Origin: JADGRB01 sp963835825
GTDB taxonomy: Bacteria > Myxococcota_A > Polyangia > Fen-1088
DNA: 64,000 bases
Reading direction: 5' to 3'
Assembly: GCA_963835825.1 (NCBI GenBank)
Contig: CAWIGZ010000005.1
Location: 1 to 64,000 of the forward strand
Position numbers and translations under genes: made by a program. Positions 34,044 through 42,934 of this stretch are shown here, one piece after another. The notes under the pieces are model-generated. The model did not search any database, was not told the origin of the DNA, and saw only the letters and a list, made by a program, of their open reading frames with translations. Within the stretch, counting starts at the first letter, position 1, and every line of letters starts with the position of its first letter.

Positions 34044-34523
34044 GTGCGTTGGCGCGCCATCATCCTCGCTGTCGCTTTGCAGTGCGCGGTTCCCGCCGCG
34101 CGCGCGCGGGCCGGCAAGGGTGTCGACGGCGTCATCAACCTGAACACCGCGCCGGTGGAGCTGCTCTCCCTGCTGCCCGGCGTCGGGCCGGCCAAGGCAG
34201 GTGCGATCGTGATCTATCGAAACCGGCGCCCGTTTCGGACCGTCGACGAGCTGGTCCGCATCAAAGGGATCGGCCGCAAGATGGTCCGCCGGCTGCGTCC
34301 CCACCTGGCCGTGGCGGGACCCACGACGGCGACCGCCGCCCAGGCGGCGGCCAACGGCCCTCGCTCCGCCGGCGCTTTCCAAACCGGCGGTGTCACCTCA
34401 CCCGATGCCGGCGCCGCGCTGCCCGCCGCCCCGGCCATCGTTGCGCGCGCCGCACGCGATCGGTCGCGACCACCGGCCGGAGCGGCCTTTTCCCGCGCCC
34501 TGCCTCGGTCCGCGCTGAGCTGA
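34044..34523 (+). CDS. ComEA-like helix-hairpin-helix protein
   Basis: 159 residues. A signal peptide (~1-23) precedes the ComEA-type double helix-hairpin-helix domain at ~28-90: 'VINLNTAPVELLSLLPGVGP', 'AKAGAIVIYRNRRPFRTVDE' and 'LVRIKGIGRKMVRRLRPHL'. ComEA relatives bind double-stranded DNA in the periplasm during transformation. The Ala-rich C-terminal ~70 residues are low complexity. There is no comEC or pilus gene nearby, so a role in DNA uptake is possible but not shown. Confidence 0.8.
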   Translation: MRWRAIILAVALQCAVPAARARAGKGVDGVINLNTAPVELLSLLPGVGPAKAGAIVIYRNRRPFRTVDELVRIKGIGRKMVRRLRPHLAVAGPTTATAAQAAANGPRSAGAFQTGGVTSPDAGAALPAAPAIVARAARDRSRPPAGAAFSRALPRSALS

Positions 34524-34532
34524 CCTGGGCAG

Positions 34533-36580
34533 CTAACGCGGGGGCGGCGCCGGCGGGGGCGCCGCCTCGAGCGGCATCACGAAGGAGAGCGCCAGCGTCT
34601 TGTCGTACCTGACGATCGCCCGCGCTGGACGGTAGCCTGGCAGCGTCGCCTCGATCACGTGGTCGAGCAGGTCGCGACGGACCGTGACCGTCGTCGGCGA
34701 CACGCCGGGCAACGTGACGCCGTCGAGGCGAAGGCTGGCGCCGTTGGGATCGGTGGCGATCGACAGCCCGGCCGGATTGCGCCAGACGAGCAGCACGTCG
34801 AGCGGCACGACCCAGCGGTGCACGGCGGCTGCCCCTCCCGCCACGATGACGATCAGGAACAGCAGCGCGCTTCGCCAGCGGCTGCGCGGGCGGAGCGGCT
34901 GCAGGCGCGCGGTCTCGCGCTGCGCGCCTCCCGGCGCGAACGTCGGCTGCGCCGCGCCCGGCATGCCGAACGGTGCCGGCGGCGTGCGCCTCCCCGGTGA
35001 GCCGGGCTGCGCGGCGCCCGACTGCGCGGTCGTGACGTTCCGGCCGGATCCACCCGCGGCCTGGGGCCACTGGGGCGCCGCCGCGTACTGGCCCGATGGC
35101 GCACGCTGGGGCGCCGCCGCGTACTGGCCCGATGGCGCACGCTGGGGCGCCGCCGCGTACTGCCCGGACGGCGCACGTTGCGGTGCCGTCGGGTACTGCC
35201 CGGACGGCGCACGCTGCGGCGCCGCCGCGTACTGCCCGGACGGCGCACGTTGCGGTGCCGTCGGGTACTGCCCGGACGGCGCACGCTGCGGCGCCGGGCC
35301 TCGCGCGGTCCACGGCGGGCTCGAAGGGGGGTTGGACGGCCGGCGCGCGCGACCCTCACTGACCGGCGCCGAGGTCGGGGCACCGGGCGTGGCGGCGCGC
35401 GACCGCGAGGGGGGCAGCGGCGTGGCCGCCGGGGGCGTGGCGTTCGGATCGGCGGGCGCGCGCGAATGCGGCAGCCGGGGCGGGGCCGCCGCGGGCGGGT
35501 GCCGGTGTCGTTCGCCGGGGGGTGGCGGCACGCGGCGTCGGCGGCTCCTCGCGCGGGTGCAGGCCGATCGGCGCCGGCGTGGGCGGCGCGGCGAAAGCTT
35601 CACGCAGCGCGCGCTCCTCCGGGCCGAGCCGAATCACCTTCGATCTCTCCATCATCAGATCGCGCGGGCGCCGGGGCGGGTTGACGACGCCCAGCAGGGC
35701 GCCGAGATCGCTGGCGCCGACGGGGACATTCATCTCCGCGAGCGCCTGGCGGATCGCGTTTCCGAACGGCGCTCGCGTCGGGGAAGCGCTGATTGGGGTC
35801 GGCGGCCAGCGCGCGATCGAGCAGCCGCTCGATGATCGGCGGCAGATCGGGACGCAGCGTCCGCACCGAGGGGACGGCGCCGGAGGCGACGTGGCTCCAC
35901 CCGGCCACCTCGTCGGTGATCTCGCGCAGGCGGCGTCCCGTGAGCATCTCGAACAGGACGGCGCCGAGCGAGAAGATGTCGGTGCGCCGATCGAGCGGCG
36001 ACTGCATCGCCTGCTCGGGCGACATGTACGAAAGGTTGCCCTTGAGGCTCCCCACCACCGATCGATCGTGACGACGCTTGGCCAGCCCGAAGTCCGAAAG
36101 CTTGACCTCGCCCGCCAGCGAGATGAGGACGTTCGACGGCGTGACGTCGCGGTGAATGAGGCCCAGCGGCTGCCCGTCGTCGCCCTTGAGCTCGTGGGCG
36201 AAATGCAGCCCCTGCGCCAGCTCGGAGGCGATGTGCAGCGACAGCACCTCGGGGATGATCTCCCCCTCGGCCGCGAGCTGTTCGGTGATCATCCGCAGGT
36301 CGTAGCCCTCGACGTACTCGAGCACGATGAAGTACTGGCCGTCCTCCGAGATCCCCAGATCGTGAATCTGGACGATGTTGCGGTGCGAGAGCGCCGAGTG
36401 GATGCGCGCCTCCGTCAGCAGCATCTTGACGAACCGCTCGTCCTCCGCGAGGTCCGGGAGGATCCGCTTGATGGCGACGAGCTTCTCGAATCCTTCCGCG
36501 GCGACGACGCGGCCCTTGAATACCTCGGCCATGCCGCCCACGGCGATCAGCTCGAGGAGCTCGTACTGGCCAAACTTCAT
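34533..36580 (-). CDS. Ser/Thr protein kinase with repeat linker, TM helix and PEGA-like domain, frameshifted
   Basis: Kinase domain from ATG 36580: 'LLELIAVGGMAEVFKG', Lys in 'VAIKRILPDL', 'LIHRDVTPSNVLI', 'SDFGLAK', 'YMSPEQAM'. The frame breaks near 35780 ('PNQRFPDASA') and again near 35560 in the Pro-rich linker. The linker then has six copies of a 12-residue PQRAPSGQY unit, a TM helix 'ALLFLIVIVAGGAAAVHRW' and a C-terminal PEGA-like domain ('NPAGLSIATDPNGASLRLDG', 'HVIEATLPGYRPARAIVRYD'). Membrane-bound receptor kinase architecture common in myxobacteria. Read errors in GC-rich repeats likely explain the breaks. Confidence 0.8.
35085..35300 (-). repeat. six 36-base tandem repeats in kinase linker
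   Basis: Each 36-base unit encodes PQRAPSGQY plus a three-residue variable end (AAA or PTA). The order on the coding strand is PTA, AAA, PTA, AAA, AAA, AAA. The near-identical DNA shows recent expansion; copy number could differ between strains or be mis-assembled. Confidence 0.85.
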
Positions 36581-36737
36581 GCGAGGAGTCCGCCAGGCTA
36601 AACCGGAAACCGGCCGCGGGTCCAGGGCAGCTTCGGCCACCACCTCGTCGGGTCGCCAACGCTCGCTGTCGCTTTACGGCGACGCCCTGGCGGCGGCGCA
36701 TCGAAACGCGACCCCAGCCGGCCGGACGACGTTCGGG

Positions 36738-37092
36738 CTACTCGTCTTCGGGCGACTGGACCAGGCCCGCGCCGGGGCGCGGCAATGGCTCGCGCTCCGC
36801 GTCGGCCGGGTTCGCTGCGTCGATGTCGTGCGCGAACTCATCAGCGGCGCTGGTGAAGACGAACGGCCCGCCAATCTCCTCGGTCACGCGCCGCGTCGTC
36901 GGCGCCGTCGCCGCCGGTGACCGCGTCGACGAACTCTTCCGCGAGATTCTCGGCCAGATCGTCTCCGATGTGCGCCGGGCCGCCCTCCGGGTCGGGCATG
37001 AACGCATTCGCGTCGTCGGAGCGTTGACGCGCGGGCGCCGCTGGCCGCTTGCGCGGCCGACGGGCTCGTACGTTTGTCCTCGCCTTCTCCAT
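36738..37092 (-). CDS. small acidic hypothetical protein, frameshifted
   Basis: From ATG 37092: a basic N-terminus 'MEKARTNVRARRPRKRP', then acidic 'DDANAFMPDPEGGPAHIGDD' and 'LAENLAEEFVDAVTGGDGAD'. A break near 36895 leads to 'RVTEEIGGPFVFTSAADEFA' and 'HDIDAANPADAEREPLP'. One indel restores ~117 residues. Similar short proteins with 'DDxxENLAEEFV..ATSGE' are seen in Myxococcota; no function is known. Confidence 0.5.
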
Positions 37093-37137
37093 TCTTGGCC
37101 AACGTAATCACGATCCGCAGGCTATAGTGGCCCGCGC

Positions 37138-38263
37138 TTGAAGCTCAGGTTCGATCCGGTCTGTCGGATGTGCTTGGCGGCGGTCGAAGGGGGCGTCACC
37201 CCGGGGCTCGTCGTGCTGGCGGCGGCCCAGGGCCAGATCGTGTTTCACGAGGCGTTTGGCGCCCGCCAGCTGGTCCCGCGCCTCCTCCCGGCGCTCCCCG
37301 AAACGATGTACGACGTCGCCTCCCTGACCAAGGCGGTGGCCACCAGCGTGCTCGCGATGCAGGAGATCGGCGCCGGGCGCCTGGCGCTGGACGCCAAGGT
37401 GGCCGAGCTCCTTCCGGAGTTTTCCGCCCGAGCCGGCGAGGACCTGGTTCGCGACGAGGTCACCGTTCGGCAGCTGCTCTGCCATTCGTCGGGGCTGCCG
37501 GCGCACCGCCCCTTCTGGAACCAGGCGGCCCAATCGCCGGCGGAGCGGCTGGCGATCGCCAGGCTGGCCGCGCGAGAGCCGCTCGAGTATCCGGCCCGGG
37601 ACGCGCGCGGTCTACTCCGATCTGGGGTTCATCGTGCTCGGCTGGCTGCTGGAACGACTGACCGGCGCGCGGCTGGACGTGCTGTTTCAAGATCGAATCG
37701 CCCGGCCGCTCGGATTGGCGGCCACCACGTTCGTCAATCTGGCCGATACCGAAGCGCGGGCCCAGCTGCTCGGCGAGCGCACGGTGGCGGCGACGCAGCT
37801 CTCCGCCGAGCGCCACGGCCTGGTGCTGGGCGAGGTCGACGACCTGAACGCCTTCGCGATGGGCGGAATCGCCGGCCATGCCGGCCTCTTCAGCACCGCC
37901 GGCGACCTCGCCGCCATCGCCGCCGCGCTGCTCGCCTCCTGGCGCGGCGACGGCGCTCTGGTCGAGCGCGACGTCATCCGTCAGTTCTGGTCGCCCTCCG
38001 GGGTCCCCGGATCGACCTGGCGGCTCGGCTGGGACGGGCCCGCGGATACGGGCTCCCAGGCGGGCGAAAAGCTGTCGCGCGCCAGCGTCGGACACCTGGC
38101 GTTCACCGGCTGCTCGCTCTGGATCGATCCGGCGCGGGAGGTGGTCCTGGTTCTGCTGTCGAACCGGGTTCACCCCACCGTCCCGACCGACAGCCGGTTT
38201 CGGCGATTCAGGCCCGCTCTGCACGACGCCGCGCTGTCCGCCCTCGGTTATGATGGACGCTGA
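37138..38263 (+). CDS. class C beta-lactamase-fold serine hydrolase, frameshifted
   Basis: Serine hydrolase of the beta-lactamase/EstB family. SxxK in 'YDVASLTKAVATSVLAM' (~60), 'VRQLLCHSSGLPAHRPFWN', then after a frame break near 37600 YxN-type 'VYSDLGFIVLGWLLERLTG' and the end '...FTGCSLWIDPAREVVLVLLS' with 'NRVHP'. The HxG-type third motif would be 'GHLAFTG'. About 375 residues if the break is repaired. No signal peptide is seen, so perhaps a cytoplasmic esterase or amidase. The next gene starts directly after its stop. Confidence 0.75.
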
Positions 38264-38605
38264 GTGAGCCTGCGCGCCCCCATCGCCGTTCCGGTCGAGA
38301 TCCGCGCCGACGCCCGCGCCGACGCGCGGCGGGCGTTCCGCCTGGCCTGGAACATCGGCGAGGACGGCCTGCGCCTCTGCGGCGATCTCCCCTTCGAGCG
38401 GGGGCGGGTCGTCGAAGTGCGCCTCTCGCTCCCCGATGGTGAGGCGCTGGCGCTGCGGGCGGAGATCACCGCCGGCGGCTGCGACCGCGAGCGAGATGAC
38501 CCGCAGGACCAGGAGGCCGGAGAGCTCGGCTTCGTCGATCCGCCGGGTGACGCCCGCGAGGCCCTCCGGCGCTACGTGATCGCCAGGCTGGAGCTTCCGG
38601 CATGA
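38264..38605 (+). CDS. PilZ-domain protein, degenerate
   Basis: 113 residues from GTG 38264, with no gap after the hydrolase. 'ARRAFRLAWNIGEDGLRLCG' resembles the PilZ RxxxR / NxSxxG motif, but the DxSxxG is NIGEDG, so c-di-GMP binding may be weak. 'RGRVVEVRLSLPDGEALALR' and 'AEIT' are the barrel strands. Overlaps the carboxylase gene by ATGA. It could link carboxylase or envelope functions to c-di-GMP. Confidence 0.65.
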   Translation: MSLRAPIAVPVEIRADARADARRAFRLAWNIGEDGLRLCGDLPFERGRVVEVRLSLPDGEALALRAEITAGGCDRERDDPQDQEAGELGFVDPPGDAREALRRYVIARLELPA

Positions 38606-40158
38606 GTGACGCCGGCAAGCCGGATCGGTTCGCCGCGCTCACGGCGCTGGAGAAGCAGGCCGGGGAGGCGGGCGGTGCCGCGCGCGTCGCCCGCCAGCAC
38701 CAGGCCGGCAAGCTGACCGCCCGCGAGCGGGTGGCGCTGTTCTGCGACCCCGACAGCTTCGTCGAGCTCGACAAGCTGGTCACCCACCGCTCGACCGACT
38801 TCGGCCTCGCGGACAACAAGATCCTGGGCGACGGCGTGATCACCGGCTACGGCACGGTCCACGGCCGCACCGTCTTCCTGTTCGCGCAGGACTTCACCGT
38901 CTTCGGCGGCTCGCTGGCGGAGGCGCACGCGCGCAAGATCTGCAAGGTCATGGACCTGGCGATGAAGGCCGGCGCGCCGATCGTCGGGCTCAACGACTCG
39001 GGCGGCGCGCGCATTCAGGAAGGGGTCGTCTCGCTGGCCGGCTACGCCGACATCTTCCTGCGCAACACGCTGGCGTCGGGGCTGGTCCCGCAGCTCTCCG
39101 CCGTGCTCGGCCCCTGCGCGGGGGGCGCGGTCTACTCGCCGGCCATCACCGACTTCGTCTTCATGGTCGAGGCGACCAGCCACATGTTCATCACCGGCCC
39201 GGACGTCATCCGCGCCGTCACCCACGAGACCGTCACCAAGGAAGAGCTGGGGGGCGCCGCGGCGCACGTCCGCTCCGGCGTCGCCCACCGCGCTTTCCCC
39301 GACGAGCCGTCGTTGATCGAGGGGCTGCGGACGCTGCTCTCGTTCCTGCCCCAGAACAACCGGGAGGATCCGCCGCGCCTGCCGACGCGCGACCGCGCCG
39401 ACCGCGCCGATCCGCAGCTCGACGAGCTCATTCCCGGCGAGCCGGCCAAGCCATACGACATGCACGCCCTGATGGAGCGGATCGTCGACGACGGACAGCT
39501 GTTCGAGATCCAGCCCGAGCACGCCCGCAACATCATCATCGCCTTTGCGCGGCTCGACGGGCGGCCGGTGGGTCTCGTCGCCAATCAACCGGCCTACCTG
39601 GCCGGCTGCCTGGACATCGACGCGTCGGTGAAGGCGGCGCGCTTCGTCCGCTTCTGCGACTGCTTCAACATTCCGCTGGTGACGTTCGTCGACGTCCCGG
39701 GATTCCTGCCGGGAACGTCGCAGGAGTGGGGCGGCATCATCCGCCACGGCGCCAAGCTGCTCTACGCATTCGCCGAGGCGACCGTCCCCAAGCTGACCGT
39801 CATCACCCGCAAGGCCTACGGCGGGGCCTACGACGTCATGTCGTCGAAGCACATCCGCGGCGACCTTTCGTTCGCCTATCCGACCGCCGAGATCGCCGTG
39901 ATGGGTCCGGAGGCGGCGGTCAACATCGTGTTCCGGGAGGAGCTGGCCAAGGCCGCCGACCCCGACGCCGCGCGGGCTCGCTACGTCAGCGAGTACCGGG
40001 AAAAGCTGGCCAACCCGTACACCGCGGCCTCGCTCGGCTACGTCGACGAGGTGATCCGCCCGCGCGAGACCCGGGCCAGGCTCTGCCGCGCGCTCGGAGC
40101 GCTCGCCAACAAGCGCGACACCAACCCTCCCAAGAAGCACGGAAACATTCCGCTATGA
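38602..40158 (+). CDS. acyl-CoA carboxylase beta chain (propionyl-CoA type)
   Basis: 518 residues, full length and intact. The carboxyltransferase half of a biotin-dependent acyl-CoA carboxylase moves carboxyl from biotin to acetyl- or propionyl-CoA in the cytoplasm. Signature stretches: 'ERVALFCDPDSFVELD', 'AQDFTVFGGSLAEAHARKI', 'GLNDSGGARIQEGV', 'GPCAGGAVYSPAITDF', 'LVANQPAYLAGCLDIDAS', 'FVDVPGFLPGTSQEWGGII', 'RKAYGGAYDVMSSKHI', 'GPEAAVNIVFREEL'. The alpha chain with biotin is not in the window. Coupled to PilZ upstream and a TPR lipoprotein downstream. Confidence 0.95.
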   Translation: MSDAGKPDRFAALTALEKQAGEAGGAARVARQHQAGKLTARERVALFCDPDSFVELDKLVTHRSTDFGLADNKILGDGVITGYGTVHGRTVFLFAQDFTVFGGSLAEAHARKICKVMDLAMKAGAPIVGLNDSGGARIQEGVVSLAGYADIFLRNTLASGLVPQLSAVLGPCAGGAVYSPAITDFVFMVEATSHMFITGPDVIRAVTHETVTKEELGGAAAHVRSGVAHRAFPDEPSLIEGLRTLLSFLPQNNREDPPRLPTRDRADRADPQLDELIPGEPAKPYDMHALMERIVDDGQLFEIQPEHARNIIIAFARLDGRPVGLVANQPAYLAGCLDIDASVKAARFVRFCDCFNIPLVTFVDVPGFLPGTSQEWGGIIRHGAKLLYAFAEATVPKLTVITRKAYGGAYDVMSSKHIRGDLSFAYPTAEIAVMGPEAAVNIVFREELAKAADPDAARARYVSEYREKLANPYTAASLGYVDEVIRPRETRARLCRALGALANKRDTNPPKKHGNIPL

Positions 40159-41969
40159 AAATGGGCGACGTCACGACCGGACTCCGCGCCGTCCTCCTTC
40201 GGGTCGCGGGATCGATGGCGCTGGTCGCAGCGCTGGTGCTGAGCGGGTGCGCGACGGCGCCTCAGCCGATCACCAGGATCGTGAACGGGCGGCTGGTGGT
40301 GACGCGCGCGGTGAGCGCGGAGGCTTACGAGCACGTCACGCGGGCGTACCTCTATGAAGAGGAAGAGCGCTGGCAGGAGGCGGCCGACGAGCTCCAGCGC
40401 GCGCTGCCGTTCGATCCGGACGCGGCCGAGGTGCGGGCCGACCTGGCGGAGCTGTTCATCCGGCTTGGCCGGCGCGACGACGCCGCCGACGAGATCGCCC
40501 GCTCGCTGGCCATCGCGCCGACGGTGGTCGGCTATCTGGCCCAGGCGCACCTGGCCGAGACGCGGTCCGAAAAGCCCCACCAACCGGCCAGCGATCCCGT
40601 TCCGTCGCTCGAACAGGCAGCCCGCCTGGCGCTCGCCGACGGAGACGCGGAGGAGATCGAGACGACCCACCTCGAGCTCGCCGACGTCCAGGTGGGTGCG
40701 CTCGACCTTTCGGCGGCGCTGGAGACCGTCCGGCGTCTGGTGCACGCCGCCCCGGAGACGCAGCGCGGACGGGTGCAGCTGGCGGCGCTGGCCTGGACGA
40801 TGGACGCGCGCGACGAGGCGAGCGCGGCCCTGACGAGCGCGCTCGACGACGAGCCGTCCGACGTCGAGGCGCGCGTGCTGCTGGCCGAGCTGCAGGTCGC
40901 CGAGGGGCACGACAAGGAAGCGAAGGCGAGCTTTGGCGAGGCGATCGATCGCGCGGACGCCCCGCTGGAGATCGCCTCGGCCTTCGCCGGCTGGATGGTC
41001 CTGCGCGGCGAGGTCAACGAGGCCCGGGAGCTGGCCGACCGGTTGACTGCCGACATCCCCGACGTCGATGCGCTGGAGCAGGCGGCGGCGCTCGAGCGGA
41101 CGGTCAAGCGGCCCGACCGCGCGCTGGCGCTGGCCGAACGCGCGCGCAAGATGGGCGCCTCGGCAGGGCGGGTGGCGATCATGACGGGGACCGCGCTGGC
41201 GGCCAAGGACGATCAGGCCGGCGCGATCAAGAGCTTCCGGACCGTCGCCAAGAGCGACCCGCTCTACTTCGAGGCCCGCCTGCGGATCGCCGAGCTCCTG
41301 CGCGAAAAGGGGAAGCTCGACGAGGCGGGCAGGGCACTCGAGGCGGCGGCCGGTGACGCGACCGACGGAGCTCACAAGGTGGAGCTGGCGCTGGCGCGCA
41401 GCCAGCTGGAAGAGAAGCGAGGCGACTCGGCGCGCGCCGCCCGGGTCCTCGACGACGCCCTGACGGAAAACGGCAGCGCGGGTCCGCTCGGCACCCGCCT
41501 CACGCTGGAGCGGGCCGCCGTCGACGATCGCCGCGGCGACTGGCAGCGCGCCCTGACACGGGCCGAGGAGATCCTGACCCGCGAGCCGCGCAACGTGGAG
41601 GCGCTGAACTTCGCCGGCTTCCTGGCGGCCGACCACGCGCACGATCTTCCCGGCGCCGTGAAGCGGCTGCAGGCGGCGGTGGCGCTCTCGCCCGGGTCGG
41701 GCGGGATCATCGACAGCCTCGGATGGGCCTACTTCCGCAGTGGCGATCTGGCCCGCGCCGACAGCTTCCTCGAGCAGGCCGGCCGCCTCGAGCCCGCCGA
41801 TCCGGAGATCCTCGGCCACCTCGGCGATCTCTACGCCAAGCGCCAGGAGCGCGATCGGGCGCTCATGACCTACCGGCGCGCGCTGTCGCTGTCACCGAGC
41901 GATCGCGTGGCCCGCGAGCTGGGCGAGCGGATCCGGACGCTGGACGCCAAGAGCGCCGCGGGACGATGA
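40155..41969 (+). CDS. TPR-repeat lipoprotein
   Basis: 604 residues. Lipoprotein signal 'SMALVAALVLSGCATAPQP', followed by many TPR units: 'AYLYEEEERWQEAADELQRA', 'AELFIRLGRRDDAADEIARS', 'AELLREKGKLDEAGRALEAA', 'DSLGWAYFRSGDLARADSFL', 'GDLYAKRQERDRALMTYRRA'. Starts at ATG 40155 overlapping the carboxylase stop (ATGA) and overlaps the next gene the same way. The order TPR lipoprotein then LolB-like lipoprotein is known from other Gram-negatives and suggests a role in envelope biogenesis. Intact. Confidence 0.85.
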   Translation: MKMGDVTTGLRAVLLRVAGSMALVAALVLSGCATAPQPITRIVNGRLVVTRAVSAEAYEHVTRAYLYEEEERWQEAADELQRALPFDPDAAEVRADLAELFIRLGRRDDAADEIARSLAIAPTVVGYLAQAHLAETRSEKPHQPASDPVPSLEQAARLALADGDAEEIETTHLELADVQVGALDLSAALETVRRLVHAAPETQRGRVQLAALAWTMDARDEASAALTSALDDEPSDVEARVLLAELQVAEGHDKEAKASFGEAIDRADAPLEIASAFAGWMVLRGEVNEARELADRLTADIPDVDALEQAAALERTVKRPDRALALAERARKMGASAGRVAIMTGTALAAKDDQAGAIKSFRTVAKSDPLYFEARLRIAELLREKGKLDEAGRALEAAAGDATDGAHKVELALARSQLEEKRGDSARAARVLDDALTENGSAGPLGTRLTLERAAVDDRRGDWQRALTRAEEILTREPRNVEALNFAGFLAADHAHDLPGAVKRLQAAVALSPGSGGIIDSLGWAYFRSGDLARADSFLEQAGRLEPADPEILGHLGDLYAKRQERDRALMTYRRALSLSPSDRVARELGERIRTLDAKSAAGR

Positions 41970-42799
41970 AGCCTCCGCTCGCGCGCGCGCTGCCCGGCGC
42001 TTTCGTCGTTGGCGCCTTGGTCGCCGGTTGCGTGCACGCGCCGCCGGTGGCGCGGCCGTACCCGGCACCCACGCCCGACGCCCTGATGGCCGCTCTGCAG
42101 GCCCGCCAGCAGGCGGTCACGGAGATGAGCGCGCGCGTGCGCGCCACCAGCTGGCTCGGGGGCGAGCGGGTGCGCGCGACGGTCAACATGCTGGTCGAGC
42201 GCGACGGCCATCTGCGATTCGAGGCCGAGGTGAGCTTGCAAGGGACGGTGGCCACGCTGGCCACCGACGGGGCGACCTTCGCGCTGCTCGACGCGCGCAA
42301 GAACGAGCTGTCACGTGGCCCGGCCTGTCCGGCCAACGTCGCCTCCCTGATCCGGATTCCGCTGGCGCCGGCCGAGGTGGCCGCCATCCTGCTCGGCGAC
42401 GCGCGTCTTCCCGATCCCGCAGAGGTCGCCGGCGCTCCGCTCGTAGACTGGGACGCTCATCTCGGCGCCGATGTGCTCACCATCCGGGAGCGGGCCGGGG
42501 GCTCGCTGCGGCTGTTCTTCCGCGGGGAGGGCGCTGCCCGCGAGCTGATCGCCGTCACCCGGGTGGGCGCCGACGGGGCGCCGCTCTGGCGGACGTCGTA
42601 CCAGGACTTCGAGACGGCCGCCGGACAGCGGCTGCCGCGCACCATCCTCTTCGCCGAGCGCGGCGCCAGCTTCGACGACGGCGTCGAGATCCGCTTCAAG
42701 GACCGCGCGATCGACGGCACGGCGCCGGCCGGCGCGTTCAGCCTCGCGCCGCCGCCCGGCGTGACGGTGCGAGATGTGGGCTGCAACGCCGGACCCTGA
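41966..42799 (+). CDS. LolB/DUF4292-like outer-membrane lipoprotein
   Basis: 277 residues. Lipobox 'GAFVVGALVAGC', then a beta-rich domain: 'SARVRATSWLGGERVRATVN', 'MLVERDGHLRFEAEVSLQGT', 'VATLATDGATFALLDARKNE', 'WRTSYQDFETAAGQRLPRTI', 'GVEIRFKDRAIDGTAPAGAF'. The half-barrel pattern resembles LolB/LolA-type carriers. It may insert lipoproteins in the outer membrane or bind lipid. Coupled to the TPR lipoprotein (ATGA). Assigned by pattern and context. Confidence 0.65.
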   Translation: MKPPLARALPGAFVVGALVAGCVHAPPVARPYPAPTPDALMAALQARQQAVTEMSARVRATSWLGGERVRATVNMLVERDGHLRFEAEVSLQGTVATLATDGATFALLDARKNELSRGPACPANVASLIRIPLAPAEVAAILLGDARLPDPAEVAGAPLVDWDAHLGADVLTIRERAGGSLRLFFRGEGAARELIAVTRVGADGAPLWRTSYQDFETAAGQRLPRTILFAERGASFDDGVEIRFKDRAIDGTAPAGAFSLAPPPGVTVRDVGCNAGP

Positions 42800-42934
42800 T
42801 TTTTCAGCGCGGCCGGCGCGCCCCAATCAGAATTCTGAGCACGCCGCGGGAGATCGGAGCCACGTCCGCGCCGGGTTTCCGCCGGTTTGGCGGTGGCCCG
42901 CTCCTTGCTGATTCGTGGCGTGCGGAGGCCTTCG

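Noticed and set aside
35085..35300. CRISPR-like regular repeats
   Set aside because: Units are contiguous 36-mers with no unique spacers and lie in frame within a kinase gene.
38572..41819. Two very long minus-strand frames opposite the carboxylase and TPR genes
   Set aside because: They are antisense images of well-recognised genes with no domain of their own.
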